Counted from the stretch's first letter, positions 16,217-24,944 are shown. The stretch is DNA of 37,320 bases from Chloroflexota bacterium (GCA_026713145.1 JAPOPA010000348.1:1-37320), one strand, 5' to 3'. Program-made: numbers and translations. The notes: generated from the letters alone by a model not told the origin.

Positions 16217-19081
16217 ATGAAGTACCGTCTTTTGAAGTTAGGATCAATTTCGCTGATTGTTGCGGCGGCGGTGGCGCTGATCGTATCGATCGCATGCGGC
16301 ACCAGCGATGAAGAAGCTGCACCCACGCCGGATGTGGCAAGAATAATTCAGGACGCCGTTAGCAGCGTTCCACAGGGCGCGAGCGCTGCTGAAATTCAGA
16401 GTCTGGTCTCGGACTCGGTAGCGTCGGCCCTTGCAGCACAGCCGGCGGGCGTCACGCGGGCTGAAGTTGAGGCGGCGGTCAACTCTGCTTCCGCGGGTCA
16501 GCTTTCGGCCGCCGATGTTCAGAGGATCGTAGACCAGTCGGTTCGTGCGCTGCCCGCGCCCGAGGCCGCCGAGATCGATCTGGGCCAGCTCCGTTCCCTT
16601 GTACAACAGTCGGTTGTCGACTCTGTTCCTGAGGGGGTGAGCGCTGCCGACATTAACCGTATGGTTCAAGCGGCTGTGGGCGCTGTGCAGGCCGGAGCGG
16701 TTACGCGTGGAGACTTGGAAGACCTTGTCGCCAAGTCCATCCAAGATGTCGCCGCTGACCAGCTCACTGCTGCCCAGGTACAGGACATTGTGGACGCATC
16801 GCAGGCGGCGACTCGGGCCGCAGTGGACGCTTCGTTGACGGCAACGCAGGCCGCTGTGGACTCGGCGTTGATGCAGACTCAGAGCACGGTCGAGGAGGCT
16901 GCGATGGCGGCAAAAGCGGCCCAAGAGGCTGCGGAGAAAGCGGCATCAGATGCGGCGATGGCGGTCATCGAGCCGGTGCAGCCATTCGGCAAGCCGCTCG
17001 GCGTCGGCGGGTACTTCGACTACCGTTGGACCGGCCCCAAGCCCACGACTTTCCAGGAGTCTCCGATGTCGGCCGAACTCGTAAGGCAGGGTCAGTTGCC
17101 TCCATTGATGGAGCGACTGCCGGTGCCCGAGGACGTTCACGTAGTTCCGCCGCCGAACGAGATCGGCAGTTACGGAGGGACGTGGCGCGCGACGAGGCAC
17201 AGCCAGCGTTACCTGCAGCAGTACGCCAACGGGCATCCGCTGCAGTTGAACGCTGACGGTGCCAGCTACGTCGAGCGCGTGGCAAAGGGTATGGATCATT
17301 CCGAGGATGGGAGGGTCTACACGTTCTACCTCCGACGAGGAGGCAAATGGTCGGGAGGCTCCGACCTCACATCCGAGGACTTCCGCTTTACTTGGGAAGA
17401 CATCAATTACTACAACAATGCTGCCTCCAATGAGGCGGGACTGTCGGGCAACGGCCTCGGTCCTGACACTCCCTACAGCCGGGCCCGCGACCCCGTTACC
17501 GGCGCAGGCGCACGATTCGCGGTGATCGATGACTATACGTTCAGCTTCACGTTCGATTCCCCGAACTACACGTTCTTCGCGGGAACAACCAGCGCACGCG
17601 GCCCCGTTTCCTGCGGTTCGGGCTGGTGCTGGTACACGTCGGACGAGTACGCCAAGCAGTTCCACGAGAAGTACGCCGACCCAGCTGCACTTGCGAAGAT
17701 GGTAGCGGACGGAGAGCACGAAGACTGGACGAATCTGTTCCAACAGAGGGTGTCCTGGACGAACTGCGGCGACAACTGTATTGAGAACGGCCAACCGTCC
17801 GCCGGCGCCTGGAAGATGGAGTACTTCCTCGATGACCAGTCGTCCATGGTTCGCAACCACTACTACTTTGGAGTCGACCCGGATGGGAACCAGCTCCCCT
17901 ACGTGGACGGCATCATCAATTTCAAGATGGAGAGCGTGGACGTCGCAATCCTGCGCGCCATGCAGGGTGAGTCCGACCTGGATGCCGATACCCTCTCCCG
18001 CCAGATGAGCGGAATCCCTCTGTTCATCACGAACATGGAGCGGGGGGACTACAGCATCTACCACTGGCCCGATCTGTCGGGCGGTGACCATAGCCTCTTC
18101 TTCAACCAGACTTACAATGACGACCAGGAGATTGGGAGATGGATCAGAACGCAGGACTTCCGGATTGCGCTGTCTCTGGCCATCGATCGCGATGCGATCA
18201 ACAACATCGTCTTCTCGGGCGTCGCTCATCCCCAGAACTATGTCGTCCACGAGACCTCGCCCCATTATCCGGGCAAGCGATTCGAGACGATTGACGCCAT
18301 CCCGAAGGACATCGCCAGGGCCAACCAGATCCTGGACGATCTTGGCCTTGTTGACACCGACGGCGACGGCTTGAGGAATAGGCTGGACGGTGGCGGAAAC
18401 CTTGCGATCTATGCCGGAGTGGACTCCGCAAGGGTCAGTATAGCTGAGCTCTTGGCGTCGGACTTCGCTAAGATCGGAATCAAGTTCGATTGGAAGGAAG
18501 ACGGCGGTCACTGGGGTCTCATCCGGCAGAACCAGCAGTACCTTGGGATTTCGAACGTCAACGGCAGTTCCAACCTGTGGGCGCGTGGCAATCCTGTTGC
18601 CCCCTATCGCTCCGGCGAGCCTCAGGGGCCGTTGATCGGGCAGTACCTGACTAGCGGTGGCTCGGAAGGCATGGCCCCTACCGGACCCGATCCGGACTGG
18701 TTGCCAACGGCGCCTGATGACACCTGGCCTGCCGATGCCACCGGGAATATCAAGTTCCTGCTCGATAGCTGGACTGAAGGCGCGCAGCTTCCCGACCACG
18801 ACCCACGGAAGGTCGAGTTGGGGAAGGCGATGAGTAGAGTGGTCGCGCTAGAGAAGTACCAGCTAGGCACCATTGCCTTCACGGGCTTCAGTCGAGGTCT
18901 CATCGTCAAGCGGAACAACTTCCGGAACGTTCCCGAAAGGCAGATCAGGTACGAGCACGGCCTCTACAACATGGTCAACGCATTCGAGGATGGCACGGAC
19001 AACTACCATAACCCGGGCAACCGCTCGCGACGCTACACCAGCAAGGCGGTCTTTGCCTCCGGCGAGACCATCAGGCCGTAA
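16217..19081 (+). CDS. ABC transporter solute-binding lipoprotein (family 5, peptide/nickel type) with long helical stalk
   Basis: A 954-residue lipoprotein. Lipobox SIAC gives Cys27. Residues about 35-250 are an alanine-rich, helical stretch built of degenerate repeats of the form GxSAAEIxxLVxxSV, with no Gly/Pro-rich linker. From about 270 there is an SBP_bac_5 (OppA/DppA-like) fold: MERLPVPEDVHVVPP, YGGTWR, then a MDHSEDGRVYTFYLRRGGKWSGG segment (normally ...ytFhLRkgvkFHDG), and FRIALSLAIDRDAINN. That core binds oligopeptides or, in many marine bacteria, sugars. The ribosome site GGAGGG is strong. No permease or ATPase gene is adjacent, so the transporter partners are elsewhere. The stalk may hold the binding domain away from the membrane. 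Substrate unknown; the downstream genes favour a carbohydrate-derived solute. Confidence 0.88.
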   Translation: MKYRLLKLGSISLIVAAAVALIVSIACGTSDEEAAPTPDVARIIQDAVSSVPQGASAAEIQSLVSDSVASALAAQPAGVTRAEVEAAVNSASAGQLSAADVQRIVDQSVRALPAPEAAEIDLGQLRSLVQQSVVDSVPEGVSAADINRMVQAAVGAVQAGAVTRGDLEDLVAKSIQDVAADQLTAAQVQDIVDASQAATRAAVDASLTATQAAVDSALMQTQSTVEEAAMAAKAAQEAAEKAASDAAMAVIEPVQPFGKPLGVGGYFDYRWTGPKPTTFQESPMSAELVRQGQLPPLMERLPVPEDVHVVPPPNEIGSYGGTWRATRHSQRYLQQYANGHPLQLNADGASYVERVAKGMDHSEDGRVYTFYLRRGGKWSGGSDLTSEDFRFTWEDINYYNNAASNEAGLSGNGLGPDTPYSRARDPVTGAGARFAVIDDYTFSFTFDSPNYTFFAGTTSARGPVSCGSGWCWYTSDEYAKQFHEKYADPAALAKMVADGEHEDWTNLFQQRVSWTNCGDNCIENGQPSAGAWKMEYFLDDQSSMVRNHYYFGVDPDGNQLPYVDGIINFKMESVDVAILRAMQGESDLDADTLSRQMSGIPLFITNMERGDYSIYHWPDLSGGDHSLFFNQTYNDDQEIGRWIRTQDFRIALSLAIDRDAINNIVFSGVAHPQNYVVHETSPHYPGKRFETIDAIPKDIARANQILDDLGLVDTDGDGLRNRLDGGGNLAIYAGVDSARVSIAELLASDFAKIGIKFDWKEDGGHWGLIRQNQQYLGISNVNGSSNLWARGNPVAPYRSGEPQGPLIGQYLTSGGSEGMAPTGPDPDWLPTAPDDTWPADATGNIKFLLDSWTEGAQLPDHDPRKVELGKAMSRVVALEKYQLGTIAFTGFSRGLIVKRNNFRNVPERQIRYEHGLYNMVNAFEDGTDNYHNPGNRSRRYTSKAVFASGETIRP

Positions 19082-19102
19082 GACAACATCGGCGACCATA
19101 GT

Positions 19103-19140
19103 CCATCGCGGGGGCCTCCCAGAGGAGGTTCCCGCGATGG
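19103..19140 (+). terminator. Long hairpin after the solute-binding protein gene (terminator or mRNA stabiliser)
   Basis: CCATCGCGGG (19103-19112) pairs with CCCGCGATGG (19131-19140). The stem continues through two G-T wobbles and CCTCC/GGAGG to a four-base CAGA loop, 17 pairs in all. A T-rich TGTTTGTT follows. This is a common arrangement after highly expressed solute-binding protein genes: it limits read-through to the following genes and protects the 3' end. Confidence 0.75.
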
Positions 19141-19173
19141 TGTTTGTTATGAAAACCTAAGAGAAACGCCAAA

Positions 19174-20136
19174 ATGAGATATTTCACTGCTGAAGAAGCT
19201 CCGTATGGCATTCCTGATCGGTGGGAAGACGAGGCCACGAGACTGCTTAAGGTGGGCTGGAAAGGTCGTCTCGTGGCGGGTCTCTCCCAGTCCGCCTACC
19301 GTTCCTACGTCTTCCCTGTGGTCAGTCCAGCGGGAGTCTATGTCACCACCGAACGTTCCGCCAGCGATCACCCTTGGCACCAGTCGGTCACCGTTGGCAC
19401 CGACCGCTTCTACACCTACCTGCAAAGCCCGGAAGGCCCTGTCGAGCAGCCACCCCTCAACATGTACTGGGACTGGCCGTTTCAGGGCCGTGACGCAGGT
19501 CGTATCATCAGCAGCGTGGTCGACGAGCGCACCGAGCGGGCCGAGGACCATCTTGAAATTACGCAGAGGCTCCAGTGGCAAGGGCCGGAGGAGTATGGCG
19601 TCGGAAGCTATCGGCGCGTCCTCGCCGATGAGATTCGCATCATCGACGTGCGCCCAGGCGACGTTGCCAACATCATCGACGTGCGGAGCCAGGTGCGTCC
19701 GACCGACTGGGACCTCCGCATAGGCCCGTGTCGGCATGGGTACTTCACCATCCGTGTCGCGGATCATCTCCGTGTGGTCGATCGGCATGGCGACAAGGTC
19801 GGCGGAAAGCTCACCGCTTCGGGCGGCCGGGTAGGGGAGAAAGAAATTCGCTGGCAACTGGCCGATTGGGTGGACTACTCAGGCAAGGACGAGAGGGGCC
19901 GGATGGCCGGCGTCGCCATGTTCCAATTCCCGTCGGTCGGAAACGTCCCCTGGTACCTTGTCGACTACGGGTCGGTGCGAATCAATCCCCATCGCATGTC
20001 TCACCGATACATCAAGCGGGGAGAAATGCTCGACCTCGCGATTCGAGTTATCGCCCACGACGGCGACGCCGAGGAAGCGGGAATTGCGGACCTGTACGCA
20101 GCGTTCGCCGACGAATTCGGGATCCCGACGACCTAG
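19174..20136 (+). CDS. DUF6807 (PmoA-like) family protein
   Basis: A 320-residue soluble protein. SYVFPVVSPAGVYVTTE followed by SDHPWHQSVTVG matches the conserved block of the DUF6807 family, which usually reads YVyPl.GP.G..vTr...DHPhHRsl and is often annotated 'methane oxygenase PmoA' without evidence. Other seen features are NMYWDWPF and RIIDVRPGDVANIIDV. The name PmoA should not be taken to mean methane oxidation: these genes usually lie in carbohydrate loci beside Gfo/Idh/MocA oxidoreductases, exactly as here. The paired His residues suggest metal or sugar binding, but no activity is established to my knowledge. The ribosome site is weak. Confidence 0.78.
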   Translation: MRYFTAEEAPYGIPDRWEDEATRLLKVGWKGRLVAGLSQSAYRSYVFPVVSPAGVYVTTERSASDHPWHQSVTVGTDRFYTYLQSPEGPVEQPPLNMYWDWPFQGRDAGRIISSVVDERTERAEDHLEITQRLQWQGPEEYGVGSYRRVLADEIRIIDVRPGDVANIIDVRSQVRPTDWDLRIGPCRHGYFTIRVADHLRVVDRHGDKVGGKLTASGGRVGEKEIRWQLADWVDYSGKDERGRMAGVAMFQFPSVGNVPWYLVDYGSVRINPHRMSHRYIKRGEMLDLAIRVIAHDGDAEEAGIADLYAAFADEFGIPTT

Positions 20137-20150
20137 CCACGAGACCCTTC

Positions 20151-21296
20151 ATGCCCCAGGTGGAATCAGAATCCCAGTTAGTGCACCCTACCCAAAAATA
20201 TCGGGCCGGCGTCATCGGTCTCGGCTGGATGGGGATGCTGGCCGACATAGCCGTAGTCTACGAGCGGGGAACGTACACCGTCGACGACATTGAGCGTCCA
20301 ACGCCGGAGCTAGACGTTCACCGTGAGTTCCATCATCACCAGAACGTCGGCGGCGCGAATATACCCCACACGTGGGCCGAGGTCTTCCACGACAGGCCCG
20401 ACGTAGAGCTAGTCGCCGGAGCGGAGCGCGACCCTCAGCGCCTCAGCGCCTTCGGCGAGCGTTACGGAGTAGATGCTCTATACACTGACGCCGAGGAGAT
20501 GCTGCGCCGTGAGGCGCTTGACATCGTCGCCGTCGCCACCAATGTCAAGGGACGCGCCGACCTGACCTGTCTCGCCGTCGAGTCCGGGGCGAAGGCCATA
20601 GCGATAGAGAAGCCGATCGCCCACACCCTTGAAGAGGCCGATCGCATGGTCATTGCCTGCACTGTTGCGGGCGTGCCCCTCGTCGCGGGCGCAACTCCTG
20701 CGAATCATCCCTCCTATGCTCGCGCCAACGAACTCATTTCCGGCGGAGCAATCGGTGAGGTCGTCTCCATTGAGGCGGAGGCTCCGGCATCCCAGAAACC
20801 GCACTGGATGTATTTCGTCGACGAAATGCCTTTGTGGGTCGTGGGCGTAGGCGACGGCGAGCGGCGAGATAGCGGCAGCGACGAGTTTCTCGGACAGGGG
20901 CTGGCACAGACACGCGGCGAATCCGTCGTGCATTTCAGAAAGGGCGCCGGCCTCGTTCGTGTTTCCGGCACATCCGGCGAGATACTGCTGGACAGCAATC
21001 CCGGCTCCCAGTGGAGACTGTGGCAGGACGTGGACGTAGGGGCCGGTACGCGACGTGTGGAAATGCCATGGCCCTCACCCCAGTTCGAGGGCGGATACAA
21101 CGCCGTGTGCGGACTGACCGACCTGATTGACTGTCTGGAAGGCAGGCTCGTCGAGCCCAAGAACTCTGGCCGGCGCGCGGCCATCGCGCTTGAAGTTGAA
21201 ATCGCCCTGAAGATATCAGCGGCCAGCGGCGGTTCGCGGGTCGATCTTCCGTTGCGAGACAGGTCCCGCGGCCTTAACTACGACTGGTTCCGCTAG
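20151..21296 (+). CDS. Gfo/Idh/MocA family oxidoreductase
   Basis: An NAD(P)-dependent sugar-type dehydrogenase. Cofactor motif AGVIGLGWMG near the N-terminus; ELVAGAERDPQRLSAFGERYGV; the hallmark EKPIAHTLEEADRM, which carries the catalytic-site Lys; and a C-terminal beta-sheet half. The ORF track starts at 19728, but that upstream part overlaps the DUF6807 gene out of frame; the ATG at 20151 (14 bases after the DUF6807 stop) gives 381 residues, normal for the family. The neighbours argue that it oxidises the sugar or inositol-like product taken up through the solute-binding protein, with DUF6807 acting on the same substrate; this is inference. Confidence 0.85.
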   Translation: MPQVESESQLVHPTQKYRAGVIGLGWMGMLADIAVVYERGTYTVDDIERPTPELDVHREFHHHQNVGGANIPHTWAEVFHDRPDVELVAGAERDPQRLSAFGERYGVDALYTDAEEMLRREALDIVAVATNVKGRADLTCLAVESGAKAIAIEKPIAHTLEEADRMVIACTVAGVPLVAGATPANHPSYARANELISGGAIGEVVSIEAEAPASQKPHWMYFVDEMPLWVVGVGDGERRDSGSDEFLGQGLAQTRGESVVHFRKGAGLVRVSGTSGEILLDSNPGSQWRLWQDVDVGAGTRRVEMPWPSPQFEGGYNAVCGLTDLIDCLEGRLVEPKNSGRRAAIALEVEIALKISAASGGSRVDLPLRDRSRGLNYDWFR

Positions 21297-21363
21297 ATAA
21301 GTTCCACGAGCGGGCGCTACCCTTTTGGAATGCAGTTACGTTCATGGTGTTGAGAGGGTAAGG

Positions 21364-21369
21364 TACAAT
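21364..21369 (+). promoter_or_regulatory. Candidate -10 element upstream of the rhomboid gene
   Basis: TACAAT. Transcription would start near 21376, on top of the TTG start proposed by the ORF track, which supports the downstream ATG at 21411 as the true start. No clear -35. Confidence 0.35.
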
Positions 21370-21410
21370 CAGCTTTGCCCAGAATACCCAAATCCCGTCG
21401 GACCGCACCA

Positions 21411-21992
21411 ATGCAGAAAGCGTACAGCGTCAAAGCGACAATTGCCTCCGTAGCCGTACTTATCGCCCTGATGTGGGTAGTCGGTATGGTCAACGCTTTG
21501 CTCGACTACCGGCTAAGCGAGTACGGTGTCGTCCCGCGCACGGCAGAGGGGCTGATCGGAATCCCCCTGATGCCGTTTCTTCATGGCAGCTTCGATCACC
21601 TCGTTGTGAATACGCTGCCGGCAGTGGTGCTGGGCGGATTCGTGGCTATACAAGGCAGCAGGAAATTCCTGACGGCGACGGTGTTCATAACGCTGGTTGG
21701 CGGCGGCGCATTGTGGGTGGTCGGGAGGACCGCCGTCCACGTCGGCGCGAGCGGGCTGATATTCGGGTACTTCGGGTACCTTATTGCGAGGGCCTGGTAC
21801 ACCCGCAGCCTCGCATCGGTGCTCATTGCCGTTGTGGTAGCCGTCGTGTACGGCGGTATTCTTCTCGGGGTCCTGCCGTTCTTCCAGGAAGGGGTCTCTT
21901 GGGAGGGACACCTCACCGGCCTCATCGCGGGAGGGCTCGCCGCGCGATTGATGTGGAAGGAAGACGGGCCGGAAGAGTCCGATCAGGACTAG
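21411..21992 (+). CDS. Rhomboid-family intramembrane serine protease
   Basis: An integral membrane protein of about 193 residues with around six hydrophobic segments. The HGSFDHLVVN loop matches the rhomboid HxxxxHxxxN-type motif after the first helices; the catalytic Ser114 lies in HVGASGLIFG (GxSG) and the catalytic His167 in WEGHLTGLIAG. Both partners of the dyad are present, so it should be active. Rhomboids cleave transmembrane segments of substrate proteins within the membrane. The ORF track uses TTG at 21375; the ATG at 21411 is preferred because of the likely transcription start. It is a single gene ahead of the ATP synthase operon, which has its own promoter. Confidence 0.85.
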   Translation: MQKAYSVKATIASVAVLIALMWVVGMVNALLDYRLSEYGVVPRTAEGLIGIPLMPFLHGSFDHLVVNTLPAVVLGGFVAIQGSRKFLTATVFITLVGGGALWVVGRTAVHVGASGLIFGYFGYLIARAWYTRSLASVLIAVVVAVVYGGILLGVLPFFQEGVSWEGHLTGLIAGGLAARLMWKEDGPEESDQD

Positions 21993-22023
21993 TCCGAGCG
22001 GGCCTCGGGCGCGCCGGATTTCG

Positions 22024-22053
22024 TTGACACTCTGATTTTTCCTATGTTAGACT
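22024..22053 (+). promoter_or_regulatory. Promoter of the ATP synthase operon
   Basis: TTGACA (22024-22029) is a consensus -35. After 18 bases comes TAGACT, preceded by TGT, so an extended -10 element (alternatively TTAGAC after 17). Transcription would start about 30 bases before the first gene of the operon. Confidence 0.6.
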
Positions 22054-22090
22054 TCGGTCGCCTTAAGGGTACTGTTCTGAGGCTGTTACG

Positions 22091-22294
22091 ATGCGGTTGG
22101 TAGCCCGTTTAGTGGGTGTCGGCTGGTACGTCGCAATTTGCATCGTAGGCGGGGTGTGGGGTGGCGTCTGGCTCGATGAAAAGCTGGGTACCAGTCCGCT
22201 CCTTTTGCTGATCGGCCTCATGTTGGGGATCGGAGTTGCCGGAGCAGGCGTGTACCGGATGCTCGCGGCGCTGTTCCCAACGGGCGGTGAGTAG
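22091..22294 (+). CDS. AtpZ/AtpI-like ATP synthase accessory protein
   Basis: A 67-residue membrane protein with two hydrophobic helices (GWYVAICIVGGVWGGVWLD and LLLLIGLMLGIGVAGAGVYRML) joined by a short LDEKLGTSP loop, the standard pattern of the AtpZ/AtpI group. Located directly ahead of atpB, the usual place of this gene. These proteins help assemble the c-ring or transport divalent ions for the complex. Assignment rests on position, size and topology. Confidence 0.75.
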   Translation: MRLVARLVGVGWYVAICIVGGVWGGVWLDEKLGTSPLLLLIGLMLGIGVAGAGVYRMLAALFPTGGE

Positions 22295-22315
22295 TCGGAG
22301 GAGAATAACTAGAGC

Positions 22316-23380
22316 GTGACCAGAGCGATTCTGCTAGTCGTAGTTATTGCGCTCTTCATATCCATTGCCGGAGGCGCCGTCGGAAACGCATTTGGCCTCG
22401 GCTTCCTCGGCGCTCCCATGGCGCACATCCAGCTCCCTGCCGAGCCCGTTATTCCCGAGCCCCTGGCGAAGACAGATACCGCCTTCATTCGGGACATCAC
22501 CATAACGAACACAATGGTCGCCTCTTGGGCGGCCATTATTTTGCTCGTCGTCGTTTCGGTCATCGTTTCGCGCAAGGCCTCAACGGTCCCCGGCCGGCTG
22601 CAGGGGATGATCGAGATGGTCTTCGAGTTCTTCCTCGGTATTGGCGAGAGCATCGCAGGAGAACACGCCCGCCGATTCTTCCCCCTGGTGATGACCATCT
22701 TCCTGTTTATCATCGTCAACAACTGGATCGGCATCCTTCCCGGTTTCGGCACAATCGGATGGGTCGAGTCACCGAAGAAGGTGTTATACCACGCAGAGGA
22801 GAAGGCCGAGAGAGCCGGAGAGCACGTAGACCTAGCACACGTCGATCTTCAGGTGTTCGAGGGTACGGGAGCGCTGGTGATGCTGCCTCCCGGCTCAGTC
22901 GACAACCACATCTCGGTCGAGGAGTATGAGCGAGGCGAAGGCTTTGACAAGGAGAGTCAGACGCCCGGACTGCTGATCCCGTACCTCAGGAGCGCCAACA
23001 CCGACATCAATACACCGCTGGCCCTCGCCCTCATAGCGATGGTCGCGATCCACTGGTGGGGCCTGAGCACGCTGGGGATATTCGGTCACGTCGGCAAGTT
23101 CATCAACTTAAAGCAGGGACCGATCATGTTGATCGTCGGTCTCCTGGAGATCATCGGCGAGCTTGCGCGGATCGTCAGCTTCACCTTCAGGCTATTCGGC
23201 AACATCTTTGCGGGCGAAATGCTGCTCATAATCATGGCGTTCCTCCTGCCCGTGATCGGACTCATACCGTTCCTCGGCCTGGAGCTGTTCGTGGGATTCA
23301 TGCAGGCCATTGTGTTCTCGGTACTGACCCTCGTGTTCGCGTCGATGGCGGTCGTCGCTCATAACGGCGAGCACCACTAA
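22316..23380 (+). CDS. atpB: ATP synthase Fo subunit a
   Basis: The proton-channel subunit of the Fo part (354 residues). It starts at GTG with GGAG upstream. The essential Arg is in SFTFRLFGNIFAGEML, the strongest signature of the family, followed by a C-terminal hydrophobic hairpin ending LVFASMAVVAH. It is longer than usual (about 230-290): between IVNNWIGILPGFGTIGW and SANTDINTPLALAL there is an extra, highly charged segment of about 60 residues (see findings). The long N-terminal part with PVIPEPLAK is typical of Chloroflexota-like forms. Part of an uninterrupted ATP synthase operon. Confidence 0.95.
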   Translation: MTRAILLVVVIALFISIAGGAVGNAFGLGFLGAPMAHIQLPAEPVIPEPLAKTDTAFIRDITITNTMVASWAAIILLVVVSVIVSRKASTVPGRLQGMIEMVFEFFLGIGESIAGEHARRFFPLVMTIFLFIIVNNWIGILPGFGTIGWVESPKKVLYHAEEKAERAGEHVDLAHVDLQVFEGTGALVMLPPGSVDNHISVEEYERGEGFDKESQTPGLLIPYLRSANTDINTPLALALIAMVAIHWWGLSTLGIFGHVGKFINLKQGPIMLIVGLLEIIGELARIVSFTFRLFGNIFAGEMLLIIMAFLLPVIGLIPFLGLELFVGFMQAIVFSVLTLVFASMAVVAHNGEHH

Positions 23381-23656
<276 letters not shown>

Positions 23657-23687
23657 GCACGCCCATTAGGTGAACCGACGTGAAGGT

Positions 23688-23706
23688 CCGGCCTGGGAAT
23701 GGCCGG
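23688..23706 (+). other. Hairpin between atpE and atpF
   Basis: CCGGCC and GGCCGG with a seven-base loop, located 31 bases after the atpE stop. No T-run follows, so it is not a terminator; it may be an mRNA stability or processing hairpin that raises c-subunit output relative to the other subunits. Confidence 0.45.
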
Positions 23707-23730
23707 TAGGCTTCGCGTCAAGGAGAGAGC

Positions 23731-24231
23731 ATGGAAGCCCTAGGATTACACCTGCCGCAGTTGATTGCGCAGATCGTTGGCTTTCTCGTCCTGCTGTTCA
23801 TCCTCAGCAAGCTACTCTACAAGCCGCTGCTCAAAGTCATAGACGAGCGTTCGGCCAAGATCAAAGAGAGCCTCGAAGCGGCTGAGAGTGCGAAAGAGCA
23901 GGCCGCCGCCAGCCAGGAGCAGATGCAGGAGGACATAAGGAAGGCGCGCGAGGAGGGCCAGCAAATGATCGCGCAGGCCCGGGATGTCGCAGCGCGGTTC
24001 CGCGACGAAGAGATGGCGAAGGCAAGAGACGAGATCGCCGCCGAGCGCGCAAAGGCCGAGGCCGATATTCAGCGTGAACGAGACTCGGCCATCGAGGACC
24101 TGCGACAGGAGTTCGCCGGACTCGCGATCAGCGCCGCCGAACGCGTGGTGGAGCGTTCGCTCAGCGAGTCGGACCATCGCGACATCATTGATAGAGTGCT
24201 CGAAGAGAGCGGGACCATAGGAAAAGGATAG
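23731..24231 (+). CDS. atpF: ATP synthase Fo subunit b
   Basis: The peripheral stalk subunit (166 residues, normal length). One N-terminal transmembrane helix (LIAQIVGFLVLLFILSKLLY), followed by a long charged coiled coil (KESLEAAESAKEQAAASQEQ onward) and a C-terminal delta-binding part. GGAGAG precedes the ATG. Functions as the stator linking subunit a to the F1 head through delta. Confidence 0.95.
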   Translation: MEALGLHLPQLIAQIVGFLVLLFILSKLLYKPLLKVIDERSAKIKESLEAAESAKEQAAASQEQMQEDIRKAREEGQQMIAQARDVAARFRDEEMAKARDEIAAERAKAEADIQRERDSAIEDLRQEFAGLAISAAERVVERSLSESDHRDIIDRVLEESGTIGKG

Positions 24232-24244
24232 ACCTCAGCCCGAC

Positions 24245-24309
24245 CTCCTCAAGATGTCTTCAGGATTGAGGAGATTTCGGGAGGCACGTTTGTGACTGCT
24301 GATAGTCAC
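24245..24309 (+). other. Two hairpins in the atpF-atpH gap
   Basis: CTCCTCAA/TTGAGGAG (24245-24273, 13-base loop) and GTGACT/AGTCAC (24292-24309, six-base loop) lie in tandem in the 116 bases between atpF and the chosen atpH start. No T-run follows either. They could be mRNA processing or stability elements inside the operon. Confidence 0.4.
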
Positions 24310-24347
24310 GGACTGCTGTGGAACCAGACGGAGTAGACGAAGAAACT

Positions 24348-24890
24348 ATGCCACGATATCCGTCGGCAAGAAGGTACGCACAGGCCGTGTTCCAGATTGC
24401 ATTGGAACACGACAGCCTTGATGTGTGGGTCGACGACCTGCAAACGTTGGCCGATCTGCTTGACGACAAGCAGGTTGCCGCGTTTCTCGACGCGCCGCAG
24501 GTGCCGGAAGCCAGGAAGCTGCAGGCCATTCAGGAACTGCTCGGCGATTCGGTCGGCACGCTGTCGGGCAACCTGCTACGCCTTCTCGCGACAAAGAATA
24601 TGACGCTCTTGATACCCGCCGTCTTGGAGCAGTTTACCGAAATGGTCGACAAACACCGAGGCATTGAGTGGGCAGACGTCACGACCGTGGTGCCGCTGGA
24701 CGATGCCCAGCAGAAGGAAGTAGCACAACTCTTGAGTGGCATTGCCGGAAGCGAGGTCAGTCTCCGGACCTACGTCGAACCGGAGCTTATCGGCGGCATA
24801 GTCGCTCGACTGAACGACCGTGTTATCGACGGGAGCGTCCGTAGCAAGCTGAGGAACATGCACCGGCAGGTAGTGGAACAGATCGGATAG
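24348..24890 (+). CDS. atpH: ATP synthase F1 subunit delta
   Basis: The OSCP-like subunit that links the b stalk to the F1 head (180 residues). The typical N-terminal MPRYPSARRYAQAVFQIA and the C-terminal SEVSLRTYVEPELIGGIVARLNDRVIDGSVRSKL block are both clear. The ORF track starts at a GTG at 24318, adding ten acidic residues; the ATG at 24348 is the usual family start. Confidence 0.94.
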   Translation: MPRYPSARRYAQAVFQIALEHDSLDVWVDDLQTLADLLDDKQVAAFLDAPQVPEARKLQAIQELLGDSVGTLSGNLLRLLATKNMTLLIPAVLEQFTEMVDKHRGIEWADVTTVVPLDDAQQKEVAQLLSGIAGSEVSLRTYVEPELIGGIVARLNDRVIDGSVRSKLRNMHRQVVEQIG

Positions 24891-24944
24891 AACGTAGCGT
24901 ACTGCTTGGCTGTGACGAGCAATACGCAATAGCCGGAGGGTTAT

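Noticed and set aside
16946-18799. 617-residue minus-strand ORF
   Set aside because: Antisense shadow of the solute-binding lipoprotein gene, with no ribosome site or known motif.
19174-20136. DUF6807 protein as a methane monooxygenase subunit (PmoA)
   Set aside because: No membrane helices and no pmoB/pmoC neighbours; the name comes from a misleading family annotation.
19728-20150. N-terminal extension of the Gfo/Idh/MocA gene as given in the ORF track
   Set aside because: It lies inside the DUF6807 gene in another frame, and the family's fold begins just after the ATG at 20151.
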